5,390 nucleotides of DNA, taken from NCBI GenBank assembly GCA_903851455.1, contig CAINOM010000386.1:1-5390 (forward strand), read 5' to 3'. Origin of the DNA: an uncultured Bacteroidota bacterium (GTDB taxonomy: Bacteria > Bacteroidota > Bacteroidia > Chitinophagales > Chitinophagaceae). Below are positions 1 through 5,333 of the stretch, in pieces (position 1 is the stretch's first letter; the number at the start of each line of letters is the position of its first letter). The translations under genes and the position numbers were made by a program. A model generated the notes under the pieces. That model made no database searches, was not told the DNA's origin, and was given only the letters and a program-made list of their open reading frames with translations.

Positions 1-716
1 AGTACTTTATCAAAGCAGTAGACGCTTTTGTGACCATGAGTAAGGATGTGCTGAAAGATGTAAAAACATTTACGGATAAGCCGTCTTATTTTACGCCGCA
101 CCCGGTATATGATAGTTACCTTGAAGCGGTGAGCAAGCAAGCGGCGTGTAAGCACCTGGAACTGGACGCGAATAAAAAATACATGCTTTTCTTTGGCTTC
201 ATACGGGAATATAAAGGGCTCGACCTCCTGCTGGAGGCTATGGCTGATGAACGCGTAAAGCAGGCAGGAATAGAATTAATAGCCGCAGGCGAATACTATA
301 ATAAAGACGCAGAGGCAAAGAATAATGGCATCATAGCGCAACATCAACTGCAAAACAGGGTGCATATGAAAACCGACTTCATACCTAACAGTGAAGTGCG
401 CTACTACTTCAGCGCGGCGGACCTGGTGGTGCAGCCGTATAAACATGCTACGCAAAGCGGCATCACACAGATCGCATTCCATTTTGAAAAGCCGATGGTG
501 GTAACCAATGTTGGCGGGCTGGCAGAAGTGGTGCCAGATGGAAAGGTAGGGTTTGTAGCCGAGCCGAATCCAACCTCCATTGCTGATGCGATACTGAAAT
601 TCTTTGCACCCAATTCAATCCCCGACCTGCACGAAAATATCCTGGAAGAAAAAAAGAAGTACACATGGGAAACGTTCACGAAGGTGATGATGGACGCCGT
701 GGGGTTTAAAAGCTGA
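1..716 (+). CDS. GT4-type glycosyltransferase, 3' part (5' end outside window)
   Basis: The reading frame is open from base 3, reading YFIKAVDAF before the GTG at 30, so the gene starts upstream and that GTG is not its start. The visible 237 residues look like the C-terminal, nucleotide-sugar-binding Rossmann half of a GT-B glycosyltransferase. FFGFIREYKGLD (bases 189-224) is the usual F-G-x-I-x-x-Y-K-G-L-D strand and helix, and the donor-site segment QPYKHATQSGI (432-464) is followed by VGGLAEVVPDG (510-542). The canonical EX7E glutamates are replaced by Ala and Ile when aligned on the Pro of QPY and of EKP. This 'PYxxATQSG' form occurs in a GT4 branch, so I read it as a natural variant rather than decay. 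Such enzymes move a sugar from an NDP or UDP donor to a glycan or lipid acceptor on the cytoplasmic side. Donor and acceptor cannot be told. It ends 30 bp from the convergent peptidase gene. Confidence 0.85.
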   Translation, partial: YFIKAVDAFVTMSKDVLKDVKTFTDKPSYFTPHPVYDSYLEAVSKQAACKHLELDANKKYMLFFGFIREYKGLDLLLEAMADERVKQAGIELIAAGEYYNKDAEAKNNGIIAQHQLQNRVHMKTDFIPNSEVRYYFSAADLVVQPYKHATQSGITQIAFHFEKPMVVTNVGGLAEVVPDGKVGFVAEPNPTSIADAILKFFAPNSIPDLHENILEEKKKYTWETFTKVMMDAVGFKS

Positions 717-746
717 TACGCTCCCGCGATGCCCGTAATGGTTTTT

Positions 747-2681
747 CTACCAGTGGACAAGCTTAATGCTGTCCGTATTACTATTCCCGATTTTCAGGAA
801 GTAATCGCCCGGAGGCAGCTTATCGCCGGGTATGGTTGTTACACCCCTCAATGCCTTACCCTGCCAGATAGTGCGGCCGTTCATATCAGTGAGCGCAAGG
901 GCAGAATCTTCCGGCAATCCATCTACCTGCCAGTTGTTTCCGGTGGGGTTAGGTGATATGCTTACATTTTTAATTGGCACATTGTGCACGGCGTTCACTC
1001 CAAATGTCGTATCACGGGTGGAGTGGCCAAACTGCCTGCAAATGGTCCATACATCAGGATTCAACAAAACAGTATCCATTGCCGGCGCCCAGGAAAAAGT
1101 AAATATCTGCGTATCCAGGCTGTTGTAGACCTTGACGATGGTGTCGAGCGATCCTGCTAAAAATTCGAGTTCCAGCGGAGTACTGAAATGTGGTGTGCTG
1201 GCATGACAAGACTGTGCCTGGATCAGTTTTACGAAGACGTCAGAGCCGATCTGGTTCCACGTAAGTGTGTAGATAGGGTGCCCCTTGCCATATATCCACT
1301 GATTAAAAAACGTATCCAGGTTCATACCACCATAGGCATCTTCCATTACCGATTTAAAGTCAGCAACTGTTGCATTGCTGTAGCGGTAGGTCTGCAGGTA
1401 TGTTCTCAGCCCTTTGAAGAAAAGGCTGTCTTCCGGAGCAAGGTAACGCAGCATGGTAACCACTCCCTGGCCCTTATTGTAGACAGTAGGCTGATAGAAT
1501 AATGTATTTGCTGTTGTGGTGTCTGTGACAAACACCTCTCCGCAGCCACCGGAAATTGCCGAGGCCAGCAGTGTCTTGCGGTGCGCCAGGCCGGCCGCGG
1601 GGCTCCAGAAATGGTTGTAGAACATTTGTTCATCGAACGTAGCGAATGCTTCACTGAGCCAGGTGTCGCCCCAGAGTGAAAAACTAACGCAATCACCAAA
1701 CCATTGGTGGGTAAGTTCGTGGGCGATGACATAGGTGTTTGGCACCCCTATGGTCGTCATGGTCTGGTGCTCCATGCCGCCGGGGAGATTGGTGTAACAT
1801 ACCCCGTATTTTTCCTGCCAGAAGGGATACCTGCCATAGAGCGAATCGAAGTAGTCGATGATCATTCCCAGGCTGTCGAAATTGGATTTATAGAGCGGGT
1901 TGAATGTTGCTGTGTCGATGAAGAAATTTTGAATAAGCATGGAGTCTGTGCTGCCAGGGAAGTGGTGATAATATTTTTCCTCGGAGTAACGGGCAACCGC
2001 AATAGATATCAGGTAGTAGGTAATAGGATAGTGTGTTTGCCAGTGATAAGTTGCGAAGCCGGGCGTGGTTGTAGTGTCTACGTTTACCAATACCCCGTTA
2101 CTTCCGTCCATTACGCCCGACGGAACAGTAACGAACATGTCTACAGAGTCTATTTTATCATCCACCGATTGCTTGGTCGGCCACCAGTCAAGGGCCACCC
2201 ATGGGTCGCTGATGGTGTAGACCATTTGAGTACCATGGTCGGAAACCGCGTGAGTTACCCCATTAAAAAAGCCGCCGCCGGGTGGGGGAACACCATGATA
2301 AAATATCTGCGCTGTAAAGGAAGAACCTACGGTCAAGGTCCATGGCATTGTAAGTGTCCTGACAAATGCGCCGGTGGTAGTAACTGTGCACCATACGCCG
2401 TCTACCCTCGCGGAATCAATGACCATGAGTGTATCCAGCTCGAAGACATAACTGCTCATTGACGACCCGACAACAACTGCTGTAGTCGATACATCGCCGC
2501 TGATGCGCACGGAGGTATCCGTAACATTAAGGTTGAAGCGGAGATATTTGATATCGTAGTTATCCTCTGCGGGGCTTGCAAGCGTGTTTTTGTGATTTGA
2601 GTGCCGGGCATGCTTTTGTGCAAACGAGTTTATGGCGAGCATCAGCAAGGCGCTGCAAAGAATAAGTAGTCTGCGTTTCAT
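747..2681 (-). CDS. Secreted M1-family zinc metallopeptidase with T9SS sorting domain
   Basis: The 644-residue protein starts with a Sec signal peptide (MKRR, hydrophobic stretch, likely cleavage NSFA|Q near residue 21). An N-terminal beta-rich domain follows, then the catalytic domain. GGMEH (301-305) stands where M1 enzymes have GAMEN, and HELTH (321-325) is followed 18 residues later by Glu344 in WLSEAF, the gluzincin HEXXH-X18-E signature. This gives His321, His325 and Glu344 as zinc ligands and Glu322 as general base. Tyr401 in VYNKG is the likely transition-state tyrosine. The helical C-terminal domain of large M1 aminopeptidases is missing. Instead, residues about 565-644 form a type A T9SS sorting domain (SPNP at 576-579, LTDMNG, LPPGDYFLKI). 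By family knowledge it is exported to the periplasm, moved across the outer membrane by T9SS and either anchored or released, trimming peptides outside the cell. The ATG directly precedes the signal peptide, so the start is secure. Exact peptide specificity is unknown. Confidence 0.95.
   Translation of the reverse strand: MKRRLLILCSALLMLAINSFAQKHARHSNHKNTLASPAEDNYDIKYLRFNLNVTDTSVRISGDVSTTAVVVGSSMSSYVFELDTLMVIDSARVDGVWCTVTTTGAFVRTLTMPWTLTVGSSFTAQIFYHGVPPPGGGFFNGVTHAVSDHGTQMVYTISDPWVALDWWPTKQSVDDKIDSVDMFVTVPSGVMDGSNGVLVNVDTTTTPGFATYHWQTHYPITYYLISIAVARYSEEKYYHHFPGSTDSMLIQNFFIDTATFNPLYKSNFDSLGMIIDYFDSLYGRYPFWQEKYGVCYTNLPGGMEHQTMTTIGVPNTYVIAHELTHQWFGDCVSFSLWGDTWLSEAFATFDEQMFYNHFWSPAAGLAHRKTLLASAISGGCGEVFVTDTTTANTLFYQPTVYNKGQGVVTMLRYLAPEDSLFFKGLRTYLQTYRYSNATVADFKSVMEDAYGGMNLDTFFNQWIYGKGHPIYTLTWNQIGSDVFVKLIQAQSCHASTPHFSTPLELEFLAGSLDTIVKVYNSLDTQIFTFSWAPAMDTVLLNPDVWTICRQFGHSTRDTTFGVNAVHNVPIKNVSISPNPTGNNWQVDGLPEDSALALTDMNGRTIWQGKALRGVTTIPGDKLPPGDYFLKIGNSNTDSIKLVHW
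755..774. other. Small hairpin at the convergent 3' ends
   Basis: GGACA(A)GC and GCTGTCC form a 7-bp stem with one bulged A and a 5-nt loop. It lies inside the last codons of the peptidase gene and 39 bases past the glycosyltransferase stop. It could help end plus-strand transcription, but no T-run follows it on either strand, so it may simply be coding sequence. Confidence 0.2.
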
Positions 2682-2719
2682 CTGAACGAATTTATGGAAT
2701 GCCTGTAGGGCGCCTGTGG

Positions 2720-2759
2720 TGATCGAAAACGATCAGCAATTTACAATAAAAAAATTGTA
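2720..2759 (-). other. Twin short hairpins in the leader of the peptidase gene
   Basis: There are two perfect 6-bp stems side by side. TGATCG-AAAA-CGATCA occupies 2720-2735 and TACAAT-A6-ATTGTA occupies 2742-2759. On the minus strand, the sense of the peptidase gene, the loops are T4 and T6. They lie 39 to 78 nt ahead of the peptidase ATG. They could be leader-RNA structure or a dyad for a regulator. The stems are short and the function is unknown. Confidence 0.35.
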
Positions 2760-2887
2760 TCGAAAATTTCATGCACAGAGTCCGCCCGGAAAGTGTTCGG
2801 GGCAGGCGCCGGTGCAGCAACCACAAAGTAAACGGGATTGGGACGATGACGAAAATAAATCCAACCAATTTGTTCGTTCTTTTCCAT
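2741..2887 (-). CDS. Possible small ORF, 48 residues, unknown function
   Basis: The ORF runs from an ATG in an A-rich context (AGAAAAAATGG) to a TAA and is 48 residues long. It starts MEKNEQIGWIYFRHRPNP, has an Ala-Pro stretch (AAPAPAP, 24-30) and ends in IFDTIFLL. The composition is protein-like and the codons are not extreme, unlike the longer overlapping frames, which are rich in Lys, Phe and Cys. It points toward the peptidase gene and its stop lies 59 bp ahead of that ATG. It also overlaps one of the two leader hairpins. I recognise no family, and it may be chance. A conserved homologue with the same length would be needed to accept it. Confidence 0.25.
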   Translation of the reverse strand: MEKNEQIGWIYFRHRPNPVYFVVAAPAPAPNTFRADSVHEIFDTIFLL

Positions 2888-3038
2888 TTTTTCTGCGTTG
2901 TAAAATCTTTAAATATTCCAATATTCGCAGCTTTTACGCCTTGAAAAAAAGAAAAACACTTCACAACTTGGCAGACTTTATTTTGTCATCGTCCCTGAGG
3001 GGCTGTATCGGTAAAATAACGTGAGTATAACCGATTTA

Positions 3039-3971
3039 TTATTCCAGGGACAGTATTTTGGCAACAACATCTTTATCATCGGCTTGAAACCAGGTTATTT
3101 CTTTGTCCTTTTTGAACCAGGTCATCTGGCGTTTGGCGTAGTTGCGCGTGTGTTGCTTTATTTTATCTACCGCCTCCGGCAAAGCATATTTTCCATCGAT
3201 GTAGTCGAAGATCTCTGTGTAACCTACTGTTTGCAGGTTTTTTAGGTCGCGGTATGGGTATAGTTTTTCGGCCTCGGCGAGCAGGCCTTGCGCCATCATC
3301 TGGTCTACCCGGTGGTTGATGCGCTCATAGAGCAGTTCCCGTGGCAATTCAAGGCCGGTTTTTATAATGGTGAACGGGCGTTCTTTTTTGGTTTGTGTAC
3401 GGAATTTGGTAATACTTATGCCGGTAGAGCGAATGAATGATAGTGCGCGCAATAAACGGGCGGGGTTTTGTATTTCTCCATCTTTGTAAAATTCCGGGTC
3501 TTCATGACGTACAGTCTGCTGCAGCCATGCCAGGCCTTGCTGTTCATATTCCTGCTCCGTTTGTTGTATCACATCGGGGCTTGTTTCCGGCATTTCATCC
3601 AGCCCCTCGCAAAGGGCTTTGATGTAGAGGCCGGTGCCTCCGCATACCACGGCAGATGCATGCGTGGCGAAAATCTCATTGAGGTATTTCAGCGCCAGCG
3701 TTTCGTAGTCGGCGGCCGTGATGTGGGTGGTTACCGGGTATTCATCTATAAAGTAGTGTTTTACTATTTTTAGCTCGTCAGGCGAAGGCTTTGCTGTGCC
3801 TATGTTCATTTCTTTGTAGCACTGCCGGCTGTCGGCGGATACGATAGCTGTGCTCAGCCGCCGGGCTAGGTCAATGGCTATGGCAGTCTTACCCACGGCA
3901 GTGGGGCCGGATACGATGTATACTTTGGGTGATGAGTTGATAAGAGATAAGTTGATAAGTGATGCGAACAA
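3039..3971 (-). CDS. miaA: tRNA dimethylallyltransferase (MiaA)
   Basis: MiaA transfers the dimethylallyl group of DMAPP to N6 of adenosine 37 in tRNAs that read UNN codons, the first step toward (m)s2i6A, and acts in the cytoplasm. The 310-residue frame has the full set of family marks. These are the P-loop GPTAVGKT (22-29), ADSRQCY with the probable general base Asp47, NIGTAKPS (56-63), GGTGLYIKAL (111-120), NPARLLRAL (169-177), QTVGYTEIF (247-255) and the C-terminal TRNYAKRQMTWFKKD (275-289). Length is normal. The start is uncertain: the upstream stop is at 3999-4001 and there is no ATG or GTG before Met55, well past the P-loop. TTG at 3971 is the best candidate; CTG at 3992 and other weak codons are alternatives. 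The first 14 residues include a repeat-encoded LINLSLIN, and the conserved fold begins at about Lys16. It follows the 4211-4786 gene and a broken small gene on the same strand. Confidence 0.96.
   Translation of the reverse strand: MFASLINLSLINSSPKVYIVSGPTAVGKTAIAIDLARRLSTAIVSADSRQCYKEMNIGTAKPSPDELKIVKHYFIDEYPVTTHITAADYETLALKYLNEIFATHASAVVCGGTGLYIKALCEGLDEMPETSPDVIQQTEQEYEQQGLAWLQQTVRHEDPEFYKDGEIQNPARLLRALSFIRSTGISITKFRTQTKKERPFTIIKTGLELPRELLYERINHRVDQMMAQGLLAEAEKLYPYRDLKNLQTVGYTEIFDYIDGKYALPEAVDKIKQHTRNYAKRQMTWFKKDKEITWFQADDKDVVAKILSLE
3935..3959. repeat. Direct repeat AGTTGATAAG, 15-bp period
   Basis: AGTTGATAAG occurs at 3935-3944 and again at 3950-3959. The 15-bp period is in frame with miaA and gives LINLSLIN near its N-terminus, before the conserved fold. 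It may be 5' flank drawn into the frame rather than true coding sequence. Confidence 0.6.
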
Positions 3972-3982
3972 TATTAAGGCGA

Positions 3983-4178
3983 TTATTCCCAGGGAAATTT
4001 ATCCAGCAATCTTAACTGTGGGTAACCACCATCATGTAAGCTGCTCTGAGGATACTCGTCTTCACTTTTCTAATGTTTGCTCATCCATGTAGTAGTTCCG
4101 GCTAAGCTGCCTTAGTAGTCTTAGCTCATTCCGTTTAAGGCGAAATGATTCTCCGGTAAGAATTATCAGCTCGGACAT
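3983..4178 (-). pseudogene. Small frameshifted gene, about 64 residues if joined, unknown function
   Basis: Two coding-like stretches in different frames lie end to end. The first runs from ATG at 4178 to TGA at 4062-4064: 38 residues starting MSELIILTGESFRLKRNE, charged, probably helical, ending MDEQTLEK. The second opens right after a TAG at 4070-4072 and ends at TAA 3983-3985: 28 residues with SEDEYPQSSLHDGG, then YPQLRLLDKFPWE. Skipping one base in the AAAA run at 4066-4069 fuses them into about 64 residues. An in-frame TAA just ahead of the ATG supports the start. The gene sits 32 bp after the stop of the 4211-4786 gene and ends next to the miaA start, so it would be the middle gene of that strand. 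I recognise no family. It could be a mutated gene, a sequencing indel, or two separate peptides. A programmed +1 shift is less likely, because Lys-tRNA re-pairs poorly from AAG to AGT. Confidence 0.5.
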
Positions 4179-4210
4179 TCCCAGGATTTATTTGTTAAAA
4201 CGGGCGAGGC

Positions 4211-4786
4211 TTACTCAAATCCACCGCCGAGGTCTTCGGCCATGTTTTCCGAGCTATCCGATTCTTCGGCCCCGCCTTCGCCTTCGTTTCCGAAGCCTTC
4301 AGCCATTTCTTCCGCGCCAAGGTCATATTTTTCCTCTATCTCCATGATCTTGTCCGGGTTCACGCCCTTGATGCCGTATTGGGCAGGCGCGATGCCTTCC
4401 TTACGGAGTACGAACGGATAAATCCTGCGCGGTGTCTCATCCCTGTTCACATTGATGAGCTCAGCCATAAATGTCCATTTCTTAGCAGGGTCGTATACGT
4501 ATATGAACTTCTGGTCGGGATTAGTGACGAGTGCAGACACAGGGGTCTTGAGCATGGACAACGCGGGTGCATCCTTCTTATTTATTAACACCTCCGAGCT
4601 GATCTCACGCCCATAGGCCCATTTGTCGTTGCTTTCATAGAAAGAAGCGGGGTGTTTTCCGTCAAATTCGTATGCCTGCAGTATGCTTTTATGAAAATCG
4701 AGGAAAGTCTGGTTGCCTAAAACCTCAATATCGCGGTAGGTCTGGTCATCATCTTCCCAATAAACTCTAAATCGTAGAACGGCCAT
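4211..4786 (-). CDS. pRiA4b ORF-3-like (IS1096 TnpR-like) protein with acidic tail
   Basis: The 191-residue protein starts MAVLRFRVYWEDDDQTYRDI and continues with LGNQTFLDFHKSILQAYEFD (residues 23-42), then HPASFYESNDKWAYGREI (45-62). This is the typical opening of the plasmid pRiA4b ORF-3 family, a fold widespread on chromosomes, with no established biochemical role despite names referring to a plasmid and to IS1096. The fold continues to about residue 148 (FIYVYDPAKKWTFMAEL at 94-110; RRIYPFVLRKEGIAPAQYG at 120-138). From about 149 to 191 the chain is an acidic, Gly-rich, probably disordered tail with no Lys or Arg after Lys153; it contains two similar blocks, EMAEGFGNEG and NMAEDLGGGF. Nothing nearby suggests a transposon or plasmid, so I take it as a resident gene. 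The ATG is well placed before the conserved start, and a heptamer repeat lies 8 bp upstream. It is divergent from rpmI and may be co-transcribed with miaA. Confidence 0.8.
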   Translation of the reverse strand: MAVLRFRVYWEDDDQTYRDIEVLGNQTFLDFHKSILQAYEFDGKHPASFYESNDKWAYGREISSEVLINKKDAPALSMLKTPVSALVTNPDQKFIYVYDPAKKWTFMAELINVNRDETPRRIYPFVLRKEGIAPAQYGIKGVNPDKIMEIEEKYDLGAEEMAEGFGNEGEGGAEESDSSENMAEDLGGGFE

Positions 4787-4793
4787 GTGATCA

Positions 4794-4814
4794 AGTCAAA
4801 AGTTAAAAGTTAAA
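4794..4814. repeat. Tandem heptamer AGTYAAA, three copies
   Basis: AGTCAAA, AGTTAAA and AGTTAAA follow each other without gaps. On the minus strand this puts a TTTAACT-type array 8 to 28 nt ahead of the ATG of the 4211-4786 gene, within its likely leader or promoter. Copy-number change by slippage would shift the spacing in steps of seven. Confidence 0.75.
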
Positions 4815-4837
4815 ACCGATAAAGCGCATTTATATTG

Positions 4838-4845
4838 TAGGTTTG
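4838..4845 (+). promoter_or_regulatory. Possible distal rpmI promoter element (TAGGTTTG)
   Basis: This matches the Bacteroidota -7 consensus TAnnTTTG. No TTG is seen at the usual -33 distance. If used, it would give rpmI a leader of about 150 nt containing the 4902-4942 inverted repeat. Confidence 0.25.
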
Positions 4846-4901
4846 CACTTAATAGCGGTTTTGAGGGTAAAAATAGTGAATGAAAGCATAGCATGGATAT
4901 T

Positions 4902-4942
4902 CAATATTTTTGAAATAAGAAGCTTGCAAAATAAAAATATTG
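4902..4942. other. 10-bp perfect inverted repeat upstream of rpmI
   Basis: CAATATTTTT (4902-4911) is the exact reverse complement of AAAAATATTG (4933-4942), with a 21-nt loop that contains AAGCTT. A G and then TTTTT (4944-4948) follow on the plus strand. It could be a hairpin in a long rpmI leader, resembling a weak AU-rich attenuator, or a dyad for a regulator. The stem is mostly A-T, and this background is AT-rich. Confidence 0.45.
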
Positions 4943-4972
4943 GTTTTTCGGCATTCAATAAAATTTTTTCTT

Positions 4973-4980
4973 TACCTTTG
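4973..4980 (+). promoter_or_regulatory. rpmI: Likely rpmI promoter, -7 element TACCTTTG
   Basis: This is a perfect TAnnTTTG, the -7 element of Bacteroidota sigma-ABfr-type promoters. Transcription would begin around 4985-4988, leaving a leader of about 15 nt before the rpmI ATG at 5001. No good -33 TTG is seen: the nearest, TTGG at 4940, is too far. The element directs rpmI and probably rplT. Confidence 0.55.
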
Positions 4981-5000
4981 CCATCCCAAATTTGAATACC

Positions 5001-5198
5001 ATGCCAAAAATAAAGACGCACTCACGTGCAAAGAAGACGTTCAGAGTTACAGGTACGGGTAAGATCCGCAGGTACAAGGCTTTTAAGAGCCATCTGCTGA
5101 CCAAAAAATCAAAGTCACGTAAGCGCGGTTTGCGCATACATGGTCTTGTGCACCCAACCAATGCCAGGCTTGTTAAGCGTATGCTGGTAATAGGATAG
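5001..5198 (+). CDS. rpmI: 50S ribosomal protein bL35
   Basis: The 65-residue, very basic protein matches bL35 along its whole length: [20 protein letters not shown] (1-20), [22 protein letters not shown] (21-42), and a C-terminus ending LVKRMLVIG. It is a structural component of the large subunit. I chose the ATG at 5001 over the in-frame TTG at 4992 because bL35 starts MPK and the ATG fits the predicted short leader. No Shine-Dalgarno is present, as is common in this phylum. rplT follows on the same strand, but infC, which precedes rpmI in many bacteria, does not. Confidence 0.97.
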   Translation: MPKIKTHSRAKKTFRVTGTGKIRRYKAFKSHLLTKKSKSRKRGLRIHGLVHPTNARLVKRMLVIG

Positions 5199-5199
5199 T

Positions 5200-5310
5200 A
5201 TCCAAAGTAGAAATTCCCGGATCCAAAGGTGGATTTAGGAAAAACGAGAGCAGTTTGAAATAAGTTTTTTTAATAAATAGGCCATAGCCGTCCTTTGGGA
5301 TCAGGTTTTT
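5200..5310 (+). promoter_or_regulatory. Candidate structured RNA between rpmI and rplT
   Basis: The 135-nt spacer holds ATCCAAAG twice, at 5200-5207 and 5221-5228. Downstream, CCTTTGGGATC (5292-5302) can pair with the second copy as GATCCAAAGG (5220-5229), giving 10 bp with one bulged G. Two further pairs lie beyond a G-A mismatch (5217-5218 with 5304-5305). The same downstream segment could instead pair with the first copy, which begins 2 nt after the rpmI stop. A local hairpin, ATCCA-AAGG-TGGAT (5221-5234), competes for the second copy. TTTTT (5306-5310) follows the helix. This resembles a cis-regulatory switch. By analogy, L20 controls its own operon through RNA in E. coli and B. subtilis, but I cannot match it to a known L20 motif. 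Confidence 0.4.
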
Positions 5311-5333
5311 GGAATTTTTAAATTTTAAGAGAT

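Larger units (their letters stand above)
2682..3038. other. Spacer upstream of the peptidase gene, 357 bp
   Basis: This lies between the miaA stop and the peptidase start, both on the minus strand. It holds two hairpins near the peptidase start and one modest small ORF, listed separately. No perfect TAnnTTTG element faces the peptidase. The closest is TTACTTTG on the minus strand (bases 2831-2824), about 143 nt ahead of the ATG and with no clear -33 partner. A 6-bp inverted repeat, ATCGGT/ACCGAT (3007-3012 and 3030-3035, 17-nt loop), sits just past the miaA stop but has no T-run, so I do not call it a terminator. Confidence 0.5.

Noticed and set aside
1704..2462. Plus-strand frame of 252 residues inside the peptidase gene
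   Set aside because: It is antisense to the well-supported M1 catalytic and N-terminal domains and has no motif of its own.
2692..2964. Minus-strand frame of 90 residues with a hydrophobic segment flanked by basic residues
   Set aside because: It has a GTG start, phenylalanine and cysteine runs from T-rich DNA and no family resemblance. The apparent membrane segment is in the alternative frame of the 48-residue ORF.
2716..3024. Plus-strand frame of 102 residues starting GTG, divergent from the peptidase and convergent with miaA
   Set aside because: The placement is attractive, but the composition is unlike a folded protein (Lys, Phe and Cys rich, no recognisable motif), and it overlaps equally open minus-strand frames.
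4101..4166. Inverted repeats GCTAAG/CTTAGC and ATGATTCT/AGAATTAT, first considered as terminator or RNA structure after the 4211-4786 gene
   Set aside because: They lie inside the coding-like part of the small broken gene, lack a T-run, and the second has a mismatch on the minus strand where the transcript would be.
4211..4786. Evidence of an insertion sequence, since the family name refers to IS1096
   Set aside because: No transposase, terminal inverted repeats or target duplication is visible, and the family is widespread on chromosomes.
4902..4948. Classical intrinsic terminator for the plus strand
   Set aside because: The stem is almost wholly A-T with a 21-nt loop, and no plus-strand gene precedes it. 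It is kept only as an inverted repeat.
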